DNA of 64,000 nt. Source: Spraguea lophii (Eukaryota; Microsporidia; Spragueidae). Below the pieces are notes generated by a model. That model had not been told where the DNA came from. It saw only the letters and a program-made list of their open reading frames with translations, and ran no database searches. Below are positions 1-9,543 of the stretch, piece by piece (positions within the stretch are counted from its first letter, which is position 1; the number at the start of each line of letters is the position of its first letter). Both the position numbers and the translations under genes were made by a program. The stretch covers positions 39,670-103,669 of the forward strand of contig LDOQ01000069.1 in the NCBI GenBank assembly GCA_001887945.1. Reading direction: 5' to 3'.

Positions 1-251
1 CCTGAGATACAGAACTATTTATAATTAATTTAGCACTTGCAGAGTTTATAATTAGATTTTTAAGAATAGTAGCACCATCATTTGTAACTGTGATTTCTTT
101 ACCTGTTGTTAATAATTTAACCATTCCTTTAGGACCAAGTGTTGATTTAAGTATATCACCTACTAAAGTGGTACCACTAATAAATTCACGTTTAGCATCT
201 TCTCCACGTTCTTCAGATGCACCGAAATCTAAATAAGAAAAAGAATTCATT
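1..251 (-). CDS. CCT2: T-complex chaperonin CCT/TCP-1 subunit, probably beta; 3' part outside window
   Basis: Subunit of the cytosolic TRiC/CCT chaperonin, which folds actin, tubulin and other proteins with ATP. Reading the minus strand from the ATG at 249-251 gives an uninterrupted N-terminus that runs off the window. It contains ERGEDAKREF, then STLGPKGMVKLL and VTNDGATILKN, which form the nucleotide-binding start shared by group II chaperonins. The beginning (FGASEERGEDA) fits the beta subunit best among the eight paralogues. CCC lies four bases before the start codon, as in many genes here. Only about 83 codons are visible, so the subunit assignment is less certain than the family. Confidence 0.85.
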
Positions 252-435
252 AAGGGTAAAATTTTAAAAATTTATTTTAGAAAGATAAAAATAAGAAAAA
301 AGAATTAATATTTAAAAGATAAAAAAATATAAATTGTTTATCCTTCTACAATTTAATCTAAAAATACGTTTATTTATTTTTAAATATTTTTTAATAAATT
401 TATTTACTTTAAAATTAATTTTTATTTTAAGGGCA

Positions 436-1392
436 ATGAATGCATTAACAAGAATTGACAAAGTGAGAAGAAAATATAATATAAATGATAATAACTACAA
501 AAACATATGTAAAAGTAATAGAAAAGGAATATACAGCCTAGAATACCTATTATATCTACTAAGAACAAACAAAACGAAAATAAGAAAAATAGAAAAGGTA
601 AAAGCAGAAGGATTATATGAAGAATATAGACAATTTATTATAAAATATTATAAGAAAGATGACGAATATATTTTAAACAATGGTACAATACTATTAGAGA
701 AGTTAATAGAATATCCATCATTTTATGAAGAAGTAGAAGATATATTAACAAGTAAATATGAAAAAATAAACAAAGAAATACCAACTACCACTTATGAATG
801 GAAAGGAATAAAATTAGAACTTAAATTTTATCAAATACAAAATATACAACATTTAAAAAATTTCAACTCCAAGGTGATAAATCAGATAGAAGAAATAAAA
901 AAACAAGAAAATAAATTACAAATCCAAATAGAAAAACAGCATTTAAAATCCTCGTTTGAAAAAAGTAAGAAATTGGAACAAACCCTTACAAATTTTATTA
1001 TTTTTTTAAAAGAAAACTATCTACCTCACAAAGAAATAGATAAACTTAGAATACAAATATCATTTATAAAAAATTATTTAAAAAATATAATAGAATATGA
1101 AAATGGAAATATAGAATTAGAAGAAGAAATAAAGAATGCAGAAAAAAACAATAAAATAGAAGAAAGATATAAAAATATTAGAGTATTAGGAGAGAATAAA
1201 AAAATAAATGAAAATATAGCTAAGAAAATAATATTGGAATACATAGAAAAAGAAATGAAACCAAAAGAAAGAATAAATATACCATTGGAGCCAATAACAT
1301 ATGATCTAGCATATGATTATATCAATTATCCAGAACAGAAGAAAGACTTGATGAGCATGATAAAGAGATTGAATATTTTTAGTAAGAAATAA
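436..1392 (+). CDS. Unknown protein with central coiled coil
   Basis: I do not recognise this 318-residue protein. The start is the ATG at 436, two bases after a GGG (GGGCAATG). The frame is open further upstream, but only from a TTG. The protein is rich in Lys, Glu and Ile. The N-terminal third is mixed; roughly residues 155-275 are strongly charged and heptad-like, consistent with a coiled coil; the C-terminus is mixed again. There is no signal peptide or membrane segment, so it is probably cytosolic or nuclear. It diverges from the chaperonin gene across a 184-base gap that may hold both promoters. Confidence 0.7.
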   Translation: MNALTRIDKVRRKYNINDNNYKNICKSNRKGIYSLEYLLYLLRTNKTKIRKIEKVKAEGLYEEYRQFIIKYYKKDDEYILNNGTILLEKLIEYPSFYEEVEDILTSKYEKINKEIPTTTYEWKGIKLELKFYQIQNIQHLKNFNSKVINQIEEIKKQENKLQIQIEKQHLKSSFEKSKKLEQTLTNFIIFLKENYLPHKEIDKLRIQISFIKNYLKNIIEYENGNIELEEEIKNAEKNNKIEERYKNIRVLGENKKINENIAKKIILEYIEKEMKPKERINIPLEPITYDLAYDYINYPEQKKDLMSMIKRLNIFSKK

Positions 1393-1686
1393 ACGTTTGT
1401 TTTAAAATAAAAAATAAATATTTTATAATGCTGGTGATGGTGATAGGGTAATAATAGTGATAGAATAGTAAGATGATAAAGTAATGGTAGTGATGATAAG
1501 GTAATAATATTAGCATTATTATTTTATCATCCTATCATTACCATTCTACCAACCTATCACTATTAACATAATATCACCAACCTAACCTAACCTATCACCA
1601 TTATTTTATTATCATCGCTATCATAATTATTCTCTTACAAAAATGTTTCATATTTATTTTTTAATAAAAATATATTTTTTCTATCA
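1393..1686. repeat. Imperfect palindrome built of GGTGATA-like motifs, with telomere-like repeats
   Basis: This intergenic stretch is a large imperfect inverted repeat. The left half (about 1430-1515) is rich in GGTGAT/GATAGTG and GGTAATAAT. The right half (about 1516-1615) is its approximate complement (ATTATTATTTTATCATCC, ATCACCATT), with the centre near 1510-1516. It includes three tandem CCTAA-type units at 1579-1593. Similar GATGGTGATAGTG runs appear on the other side of the next gene (about 2415-2460) and at about 31680. Confidence 0.6.
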
Positions 1687-2388
1687 ATGATAACAAACAG
1701 AACAGATATATTTTTAAAACTAAGACCTCCTTCTCCACAACCATTTTCTAATATAATTTACAATGAAGAAATAAAATCATTAATTTCGATTACATCCAAA
1801 AATATTAACCATCTTCAATTTCTTCAAGAAAAACAATGCTTACCTGCATTTACACATCAAAAGATAGCATTAGAAGATATTAATATTTTAAAAACAACCA
1901 TAAACACCCAAATACCACAAATAGAAAATAAAATAAGAAATATTGATAGATTACCAATATATAATATTACATTAAAAAAAAATATGAAAGAATATTTTTT
2001 AAATATAATACAATCAACATTATTAAAATACAAAACAAAACAACAATCATATTTAAAAAAATTAGAAATGATGGAATATCCAGAAGAACAATATTTAGAA
2101 TATGAAATAAAAAATATCAAAGATATTCATAAATCTATATTTTTTATAACAGAATTATTGTTGGAAATGAAAACACTCATAAATAATCAATCTAAACAAA
2201 TAGATAGAATAGATTATCACATAGATCAGATAAATAGAAGAATAAGAGGAACAAATACAGAATTTGAAAATATACCAAAGCAACATAAAATTATCAAAAA
2301 TAGAATTATCTATGGAATGAGTGCTATAATATTTTTAATTATGATTTATTCTATGTTAAAAATATATAAGAATGAAAAGAATAAATAA
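1687..2388 (+). CDS. SED5: Qa-SNARE (syntaxin), Sed5/syntaxin-5-like
   Basis: This is a target-membrane SNARE for vesicle fusion. The 233-residue protein opens with NRTDIFLKL, resembling the N-peptide (DRTxEF) with which Sed5-type syntaxins bind the Sly1 SM protein. A helical central region follows, then a heptad SNARE motif at about residues 155-195 (QSKQIDRIDYHIDQINRRI). It ends with one C-terminal membrane anchor at about 207-224 and a short basic tail. This is standard syntaxin architecture. Family assignment is firm. The Golgi (Sed5) identity rests on the N-peptide; an ER Ufe1/syntaxin-18 role is possible. No CCC motif precedes the start. Confidence 0.75.
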   Translation: MITNRTDIFLKLRPPSPQPFSNIIYNEEIKSLISITSKNINHLQFLQEKQCLPAFTHQKIALEDINILKTTINTQIPQIENKIRNIDRLPIYNITLKKNMKEYFLNIIQSTLLKYKTKQQSYLKKLEMMEYPEEQYLEYEIKNIKDIHKSIFFITELLLEMKTLINNQSKQIDRIDYHIDQINRRIRGTNTEFENIPKQHKIIKNRIIYGMSAIIFLIMIYSMLKIYKNEKNK

Positions 2389-2560
2389 TTAATATATGTG
2401 ATATATGATGTATGATGATGGTGATAGTGTTATGTGATGATATAGATGGTAGATGTGATATAAAAATAAAATAATTGTAATAGAAATAATATTTATTTTT
2501 ATTATTCTTCTGTCAAATTCTTATTCTTATTTTCATCTTTACCATATCATCTTTACCATC

Positions 2561-3649
2561 TTACTTATTGTTATCATCATCGTTATCTTCATCGCTTACT
2601 ATTATTATTTCTTCTTTACCATTATAAATATTATAATTCTTATAAATATTATAACAATCTATTATACTGCGTATACAATTTCTTATAAAAATAATAAATG
2701 TATATATTATTCCCATCTTAAAATTTACTATATTAAAAAATAATATTCTGTAGATTGCTTTGCTTCCTTTTTCTTTTAAAGAAAATATGAATGTTAGTGG
2801 GAAAATGAGATAAAGTAAAAAATAGAAAGTTTCTTGTGTTTCTTTTATATCAAATATTTCATAAATTGCTGTTGATATTATAAATGGGAGAAGGTGTTCT
2901 AAGCGTATGTGTTTTAACATATTATTACATAATATATAATAATAAGTGTTTAATTCATGTGAATCTACATATCTTATGGTGTTTAGATAAAATATTAGAG
3001 TTTTTAAGGTGGGTCTGGTGTAATCTAGGTTTAAATGTATTGTATTGGGATTGTTGCTGTAATTTGTTATAAGGAAATCTAAAGAAAAATATCTTTGTGG
3101 GGGAAAGTTATCGATGGTAGCATTAAATAAATCTAAATTGCACGATGGATTTGAGAAGGGACGGTATTCCACATGAGAAATTTTTTCTCCAAAATTTATT
3201 TCTATGACAGCAAAGAATGTATTGTAATTTAATTTAGGATATTCTGATAATACGAATAAAATATTTTTTGACGGCATATCATTTTTTATATCATTATTAC
3301 CAAATTTTCTAAAATTTCTTTTTCTTCTATTCTCTTCTATTGAATATATTAATTTTTCAAAATGTTCTTTATCTTTAGGATATCCTTTGATTAATATGGT
3401 ATTAGAAGATGCATCATTATCTAAATTGTAAATATAATTATTACCTACTTTTGTAAATATATCACCTTCTGGTACATATACTTCATTATCATCTTTTCTG
3501 AGAAGAACGTAATTGTCATTAAATATTTCAAAATTGGATATTTTGGTTGTAAAGAGGAGAATGCTGGTAACAATTAAAATTAAAATACGTAATTGTATTT
3601 TATATTTAATAATTATAGGTAAAATTGTAGTTATATATTTTTTTAACAT
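2561..3649 (-). CDS. Unknown multi-pass membrane protein with acidic tail
   Basis: I do not recognise this 362-residue protein. The start is well placed: ACCCTTCATATG on the minus strand puts a CCC five bases before the ATG. Residues about 18-38 form a signal-anchor/TM helix. A polar segment to about residue 235 has NPS and NYS/NNP motifs and looks lumenal. Several hydrophobic helices follow between about 250 and 335. The C-terminus is highly acidic (VSDEDNDDDNNK), so it probably faces the cytosol. It converges with the SNARE gene. A role in the secretory pathway is only inferred from topology. Confidence 0.75.
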   Translation of the reverse strand: MLKKYITTILPIIIKYKIQLRILILIVTSILLFTTKISNFEIFNDNYVLLRKDDNEVYVPEGDIFTKVGNNYIYNLDNDASSNTILIKGYPKDKEHFEKLIYSIEENRRKRNFRKFGNNDIKNDMPSKNILFVLSEYPKLNYNTFFAVIEINFGEKISHVEYRPFSNPSCNLDLFNATIDNFPPQRYFSLDFLITNYSNNPNTIHLNLDYTRPTLKTLIFYLNTIRYVDSHELNTYYYILCNNMLKHIRLEHLLPFIISTAIYEIFDIKETQETFYFLLYLIFPLTFIFSLKEKGSKAIYRILFFNIVNFKMGIIYTFIIFIRNCIRSIIDCYNIYKNYNIYNGKEEIIIVSDEDNDDDNNK

Positions 3650-4403
3650 ATGAAGGGTAAATAATAAGGGCGGATATATATTGAGAAAAATTGGGCTATG
3701 GTCAAATAATGGAAAATGAAAAAAAATTAATATATTTGATTATTGTTTAAATTTTATTAAAATACTTTATATTAAGTTGAGAATATAAAATAGAATGTTT
3801 TTTTATCCAAGAACTGGTTTAAATACATTATAAATATCTTAAGAATTTCTTAAAACAAAATTTTAAAAAAATGAATGAAATTGCTATACAGATAAATTAA
3901 AAGTTCCGGGTCGACGCAAAAAAATTCTGATAAAGCTATTTTTAAACATAAAAATTGTCATGATTAAGGAGCCGAAAATTTGAAAAAAATGGGCCCATTT
4001 AGAAAAAAAATGATTAAATTGATGATATATGAAGATTTTTCTAAGAAAACGGAAAAAAAATATTACAAAAATTTAATAGGCAAAGTTAATCTCAATTCAT
4101 TTTAATTTTGAAAAATTGATCTCTTTTAATAAATAAATAAAATAATAATTATGATTTTAGTAAGTCGGGAATTTGATTATTAATTATCATCACGACCACT
4201 CTTAAGCAGATTTTATTTTTTGATAATCAACAAAATTTTTATTAAAAATCATTTTCTTATACGGGTCCATAAGATGACAAAATTCTAATTTATATAAAAG
4301 TGGTGGAAGAAAATTCAATGATTTATGGGCATTAATACTCTATGTAATAGTTGTATCGGGAACGATAATTGGATGTTTAATCAGAAGTAAGACAGAAACA
4401 GGC
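3650..4403. other. Intergenic; candidate 5' exon and intron of the CTL-like gene
   Basis: No independent gene is seen. A GTAAGT preceded by ATGATTTTA lies at 4151-4165, and CTAAT followed by an AG at 4286-4300 looks like a branch site plus 3' splice site. Open reading in the frame of the next gene runs from 4278. A small GC-richer patch (about 3903-3920) and a GGGCCC (about 3991) are unexplained. Confidence 0.4.
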
Positions 4404-5546
4404 ATGGAAGATATATCATTATTTAAAATGCCTTCTGGAATACAGATATTAACCGTGTTAGCTTTAGCTTTTTCGACAGTGGTAATAATAGTGCTTGGAT
4501 TTTTATATATTCCCGTCTTTCTTATGCATGCTTCTTTCTTAATAATGCCTATAGCAGGTATTGCCATTCCGATATTTTTGAATGTACATGTTTCTGTTGT
4601 TATAGTAAGTATTATTGGAGCAGTCATAGGATTATTGTTTTATTTTATTTTCGCGTGGAGGAATATAAAATTTTCGGCTAAAGTAGCACAAGCCTCAACA
4701 CGGATAATTTTAAAATATATGGGAGTGGTTATATTAATGATAACGGTATTAGTAAGTATTGCTATAATACTTGAATATTGTTATCTGGTTGCTACAAAAA
4801 ACTCAAAGGAATTTGCAGCGGGAAATGTTATTCTAGGCATTGCATTATTTTTTTCATTATTTTGGACTATGTTTGCTTTATTATATTTTATGAGAGTGTT
4901 TATTTCATCTTTTGTATGTTTAGAGATATTAACATATTCGCATGTTTCTTCGATATTGATGGAAGCTCTATCTAATACATTCTATGCTTTGGGATCTATA
5001 ATGTTTGGTGCAATGTTAATAGCAATAGTACAAACATTACGGATGCTTATTAGCAGAGATGAAAATGGTCGCATCAATTTAATGAATAATCTATTATTTT
5101 TTTTATTGGGTCTATTAGAGGATATAATAAAATTTATTAATGAATGGGTATTTGTCCATATTGCATTGTATGGTAAATCATATATAAAAACACTCAAAAC
5201 GTCATTCCAAGAATTAATGTCTGGAAATTGTAATATATTAATAAATTCATTATGTATAATGAGTGCGATAAATTTACTGAGTTTCACGTGTGGATTGCTT
5301 TATCTGGGAATTCTCTATTTGACTATAGATCTTACAAAAGTTGTAAACGATATAAAAGAAATAATGATGTTTATTATGATAATATTGACATTGTTTATGT
5401 TTTTAGATAATATTGGTATGGTGTTTGATTCTGCTACTAAAGCATTTTTATTATGTTATAACAGAAGTCCTGAAGCAATCAAAGAAAAGTTTCCTGAAGC
5501 GTATAATGCATTACAAGAACAGGAAAGAAAAAATATTGTATTTTGA
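4404..5546 (+). CDS. PNS1: Choline transporter-like (CTL/Pns1, SLC44) membrane protein, 5' end probably incomplete
   Basis: Multi-pass membrane protein of the CTL/Pns1 family (PF04515), with about nine hydrophobic segments. Family hallmarks are visible near the end: NEWVFVHIALYGKSYIKT (about residues 247-264) and DNIGMVFDSATKAFLLCYN (about 340-358). The first ATG is at 4404. However, the same frame continues upstream and encodes KFNDLWALILYVIV (4311-4352), the typical first transmembrane segment of the family, with no ATG before a TGA at 4275. The real start must therefore lie in an upstream exon, be non-ATG, or have been lost. Substrate specificity in this family is disputed. Confidence 0.85.
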   Translation: MEDISLFKMPSGIQILTVLALAFSTVVIIVLGFLYIPVFLMHASFLIMPIAGIAIPIFLNVHVSVVIVSIIGAVIGLLFYFIFAWRNIKFSAKVAQASTRIILKYMGVVILMITVLVSIAIILEYCYLVATKNSKEFAAGNVILGIALFFSLFWTMFALLYFMRVFISSFVCLEILTYSHVSSILMEALSNTFYALGSIMFGAMLIAIVQTLRMLISRDENGRINLMNNLLFFLLGLLEDIIKFINEWVFVHIALYGKSYIKTLKTSFQELMSGNCNILINSLCIMSAINLLSFTCGLLYLGILYLTIDLTKVVNDIKEIMMFIMIILTLFMFLDNIGMVFDSATKAFLLCYNRSPEAIKEKFPEAYNALQEQERKNIVF

Positions 5547-5603
5547 GTGTTAATTGAAGAAAAGAATATCAATTTAAAGTAAAATAAAAAAATACTCAAG
5601 ATT

Positions 5604-6665
5604 TTATTTTTTCTTAATAACTTTTCCCTTCTTCACCTCTTTATACGCATTATCTATTAGATCTTGGCTTTTAAGCATTTCTTCTCTTATTGGTGTTATT
5701 ACCTTTTTAATAATTTCAGCTAACGCCGTTTTAAAATCTCCTGGATGAATATTTTTATTTTTGTATTTTTCCTCGATTTCATCATAGGAACTTTTTCCAG
5801 TAACCTTTACAGGAGAACCTAAATTAGTAATGATATCTATTTCCCATCCTTTAATATCAACAATGGGCAATAAAATATGTTTTAATAACATAAATAATCC
5901 TTCATTGATTACACCTTCTTCACAGAAAGGTTTTTGCATCTTCTTAGCAATATGTTTATCTGAATCTAATAGATCTATTTTACTGTATTCATCAGATGCA
6001 CTCATTTTATCTGAATTAAGACCTGGTATCATTGGATTCATTAAATGTATTCTTTTTCCATATCCTATCTTTGGCAAAAACTTCTCTGCGTATATAAATA
6101 TCTTTCTTTGATCCACACCTCCAAATTGAACATCAACATCTAAATATTCTTCATCTAAAGCTTGCAAGAGTGGGTATACAATACTACTTAATAATGGTGA
6201 TTCTGTTTGTTTTACTACGGCTGATCCTGCTCTTTGTGCATCATGTGCTTTGGTAATGGTAAGAAGCTTGTACACATCCATAGTGTATTTGGGTGATAAT
6301 TGGAATTCAGTACCTTTCACAAACTCTATCCTACTAATATCTGCTTCTAGGAAAGTGAGCATTTCTATTATAGCCTTTTTATAATATTCGGCCCTAAAAT
6401 CTACTTGCTCCCATGTTGATTTCTGATTATCTAATAATGCATGAAGATCGGCTAATAATATTTTTACTTTGCAACCTGCTGCTAAAAAATCTCTTAATTT
6501 TAGAAGAGGGAGAAAATATGCTATATGAGGTTTCCCTGTTGTTGCTGTTCCCCAGTAAAGTTTTGGATCTCTTTCCTTTAAGATATTCATTAATTTATCT
6601 TTTCCCAATACTTCTTGTAAATTTTGTGATATAAGTTCAAATTTTTCATCTGCAGACATAGACAT
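5604..6665 (-). CDS. YARS1: Tyrosyl-tRNA synthetase, cytosolic
   Basis: Class I synthetase that charges tRNA-Tyr. The 353-residue protein carries the HIGH-type motif as GKPHIAY (residues 45-50) and the KMSKS loop as KMSAS (220-224). Between them are the tyrosine-pocket signatures YTMDVYKL, TITKAHDAQRAG and DVDVQFGGVDQRKIF, typical of eukaryotic/archaeal TyrRS. It ends soon after the catalytic and anticodon-binding regions, with no EMAP-II-like tail, which is normal for lower eukaryotes. The start is fixed by ACCCATG. It converges with the CTL-like gene, leaving a 57-base gap. Confidence 0.95.
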   Translation of the reverse strand: MSMSADEKFELISQNLQEVLGKDKLMNILKERDPKLYWGTATTGKPHIAYFLPLLKLRDFLAAGCKVKILLADLHALLDNQKSTWEQVDFRAEYYKKAIIEMLTFLEADISRIEFVKGTEFQLSPKYTMDVYKLLTITKAHDAQRAGSAVVKQTESPLLSSIVYPLLQALDEEYLDVDVQFGGVDQRKIFIYAEKFLPKIGYGKRIHLMNPMIPGLNSDKMSASDEYSKIDLLDSDKHIAKKMQKPFCEEGVINEGLFMLLKHILLPIVDIKGWEIDIITNLGSPVKVTGKSSYDEIEEKYKNKNIHPGDFKTALAEIIKKVITPIREEMLKSQDLIDNAYKEVKKGKVIKKK

Positions 6666-7458
6666 GGGTTTAATAAAATAAAAATAAACTGTATCTGAAA
6701 AATATAGTTTTTTAACTCAATGATTGTGGAATGATAACTAATACCAGGTTTAATGTATTTGAATCTCTCTCTAAGAAAAATATTTTCAACATAAAAAATA
6801 AAAGAAGAGAAGATAGCATTTTGAATGGGTAAAAATCATATAGCATAATTTGATTATACTCTATACAACATCTCAATTAATATATTAAAATAGTGATTAA
6901 CATGTAATAAGATTAATTTATATATGTAGCGAAAGCAGTTAATACAAATTTAAATATGTTTTAGAAACCAAAGGTCATAAATCACGGTAGGCTGCATCTG
7001 GACGTGAAACTTCTATGAATAAGAATTTCATTCAAAAATCGTCATTAGATTCTATATTAATCGTATAACTCTTGTGGACCAGTCTGTCATTGGGGGCTGA
7101 AGAAGTAAAAAGAAATCTTATTAATTAAAATTAAATAATTCATTTATTCTAAATTTTATGTAGGTGTTATTACACATAGGATATTTTATTAAATCAACAA
7201 CAATACATATTTTTAAAAAAGTATAACTTTACATATATTTATTTATAAAACTTTTTAAAAGTATTCTTATGTTAAATATATAAATATAAAAGATATTTAT
7301 ATAATTATTTTAAAAACTTTTATAAGTAAATATATTATTTTTTATTTTATACGAGAAGAGAATAATATCTTTTACACACCTATTACCAGGATTTTATAGT
7401 TATTACATTCTATAAGCAATATCATATGAAAATATGTTAAACATATAATTTACCCTCA
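6666..7458. other. Intergenic with decayed SINE and long inverted repeat
   Basis: No gene is seen. About 6900-7035 is a decayed SINE 3' region (listed separately). An inverted repeat has 28-base arms at 7233-7260 and 7308-7335, with two mismatches and a 47-base loop. The rest is AT-rich without recognisable content. Confidence 0.5.
6900..7035 (+). mobile_element. Decayed 3' part of tRNA-derived SINE
   Basis: Plus-strand text GTAGCGAAAGCAGTTAATAC, then AAACCAAAGGTCATAAATC, ACGGTAGGCTGCA and AATTTCATTC follows in order the 3' half of the full-length element at 43486-43979 (read on its minus strand). No target duplication could be recognised. Confidence 0.6.
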
Positions 7459-7737
7459 ATGGCAAAAAAATCCAAAAAAAATAAATCTTTTAAAAATATT
7501 CTCTTACATTTAGATTATCTCTACAAATTATCTTTCTTAAATAGAAATATAGATCTTAAATATTTTTATAAGCTGAGCAATAAATATCAGATAAAAATAC
7601 CAAAGGAGGTAAAGAGAACTATATGTAAGAAATGTTATAAAATAATAACTACAGGAGAAATCGTAAAAGAGGAAATATATAAATTTAAAATACAATGTAA
7701 ATGTGGAGAAGAGAAGGTTTATGTACAACAGAAATAA
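7459..7737 (+). CDS. RPR2: RNase P protein subunit Rpr2/Rpp21/Snm1 family
   Basis: Small zinc-ribbon subunit of the tRNA-processing RNase P ribonucleoprotein. The 92-residue protein has the family pattern: a basic N-terminus, HLDYLYKLSFL, then VKRTICKKCYKII (about residues 51-63) and a second cysteine pair in CKCGEEKVY (about 81-89). These make the C-x2-C...C-x-C zinc site. The start ATG follows ACCCTCA. The length is close to the minimal family core. Rpp21 (RNase P) and Snm1 (RNase MRP) are hard to separate at this size. Confidence 0.85.
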   Translation: MAKKSKKNKSFKNILLHLDYLYKLSFLNRNIDLKYFYKLSNKYQIKIPKEVKRTICKKCYKIITTGEIVKEEIYKFKIQCKCGEEKVYVQQK

Positions 7738-8000
7738 TTGTAATTCTGTGATAGAAATAAAAATTGATAGAATATGCTTTTATCGAAGAAATAAAATAAT
7801 TGATTATTTTTTATTTACTTCAATATTTCATTATTGTTGAAAAATATTTCGATTTATATTTCTTATATTAAGGTATAATCATTCTTCTCTTTTAATATTA
7901 AAAATAATTATAAAGTAATTAAACATTATTATTACGTTTTACTTGTTGACCTTCCATAACCCTTTGACTTTTATTAACTTTTAATCAAAATAATTACTTA

Positions 8001-9131
8001 TCAAATACTATTCTTAAGAATATCTAACAATTGTTTAATTTCTGTTGTATCATATTTTCTTAATAATTCTAATGCTATTTGTTCTACTGTTTTCTTTTCT
8101 TTTATAAATGTATTAATATATACATATGTAAATATCGCCATAACATATTGACAATCCATTCTATCTGCTATTCCACCATGACCTGGAATATAATTTGCGA
8201 AATCTTTAATTCTAGTAAGTCTTTTAAAACCACTAGCAAAGAATCCTCCGAACGGTGCTATGATCGATGCAAAAAATATAAATGGTAATGAGTGTATCCA
8301 TAATCTATGTATTTTTATTCCTAATATATATCTATATCCATCTATTTTTAGAAGATCGTTGTTTGAAATAAAGATATTTTGTGTTATAGTTAAATAATTT
8401 ATAAGAATACCAAATATCGCAGTAAGTATAATTCCTCCTATATAACCTTCTAATGTTTTTTTCGGACTTAATTTTATTAGAGGTGTTCTACCGAGGGTTT
8501 TACCCACCATATATGCAAAAATATCATTGGCAATAACCAAAAGGGTTGGATAGCAGAACCAATATCTAGATTTCATTGTATTATGAATAGCTAAATGTGA
8601 TGGTAAATTTATTAAAATAATTGACAAATGTGATATTGCGAACTGTATGAATTGTATTTTAAGATTCCCTTTTTTCAAATGGATTATAAAAAATATTAAT
8701 CCGCCAATATAACAAGAAAAGCAGAAAAAATTAAAATGACGAAAAATATATTCCATACCAAATACATTTAAATATTTAAAACTATATTTAAATAGAAATA
8801 TATCTGATAGAAATAAAAAATACCATAATAAAAAATAAAATGACCCTTTTCTTCTGTGTTTCTGATGAATATCTATTATTTCTTTATACGTAAATATTTT
8901 TATGAAATAAATTAAAATGGAAATAGCAACCTTATATTTTGAAATAAAAGAAAATAAAGTTAACATGATTATAGCAAGAATAACTCTCTTAAAGAAATTA
9001 CTGTTCATAATATTATCTCTCATTAAATAATTAAATATTTTGTTGTTTGTAATGTTTGAGAGTAAATGGTTATTTGTTGTGGATATTGTGGTTTTATCAG
9101 TATTTTCTCTTCTTTTTATCTTTGAAACCAT
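8001..9131 (-). CDS. CDS1: Phosphatidate cytidylyltransferase (CDP-diacylglycerol synthase)
   Basis: ER membrane enzyme that makes CDP-diacylglycerol from phosphatidate and CTP, a precursor of phosphatidylinositol and other phospholipids. The protein is 376 residues with multiple TM helices. It contains NDIFAYMVGKTLGRTPLIKLSPKK-TLEGYIGG in the middle and the C-terminal CDS signature KRLTRIKDFANYIPGHGG followed by ADRMDCQ. The N-terminus (about 1-45) is polar and cytosolic. The start is ATG after AGGGGTA (a GGG-type start context). Length and motifs match the eukaryotic type I enzyme. Confidence 0.93.
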   Translation of the reverse strand: MVSKIKRRENTDKTTISTTNNHLLSNITNNKIFNYLMRDNIMNSNFFKRVILAIIMLTLFSFISKYKVAISILIYFIKIFTYKEIIDIHQKHRRKGSFYFLLWYFLFLSDIFLFKYSFKYLNVFGMEYIFRHFNFFCFSCYIGGLIFFIIHLKKGNLKIQFIQFAISHLSIILINLPSHLAIHNTMKSRYWFCYPTLLVIANDIFAYMVGKTLGRTPLIKLSPKKTLEGYIGGIILTAIFGILINYLTITQNIFISNNDLLKIDGYRYILGIKIHRLWIHSLPFIFFASIIAPFGGFFASGFKRLTRIKDFANYIPGHGGIADRMDCQYVMAIFTYVYINTFIKEKKTVEQIALELLRKYDTTEIKQLLDILKNSI

Positions 9132-9543
9132 TACCCCTTCTTCTTATGATTTTTTAAAGCAATAACACAATATCTGTCAGATACAAAATATAAAAATAAT
9201 TAATTTACGATAAAAAAATAAAAATAAGATAGAAATACAATATTGAAATGTAATAATTATTTTTTTATCTTTTTCATGAATGTCATTTAACTCAAATATA
9301 AATTTTTTATAATAAAATAAATGTTGTAATATAAGGAATTATTAATTTATAAAAAAATATACAAAAAATGAAGGGCTAACATTCTGAAATATAAGATAAG
9401 ATGAGATTAATGCATATCTGTAGCGAAACTAGTTAGTACAAATTTAAATGTATTTTAGAAACCAAAAGTTATACACATCCATGAAATTTCTATAATAATT
9501 TTTATAGAATAGAAATTTATTTTTATTTCTACTGTTTACCCTT
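9132..9543 (+). mobile_element. Decayed SINE fragment in intergenic DNA
   Basis: About 9375-9500 on the plus strand reads ATAAGATAAGATGAGATTAA, TGCATATCTGTAGCGAAAC, TAGTTAGTACAAATTTAAAT and AGAAACCAAAAGTT. This matches the body and 3' module of the full-length SINE. The remainder of the gap is AT-rich, with the LSm1 start context at its end. Confidence 0.6.
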
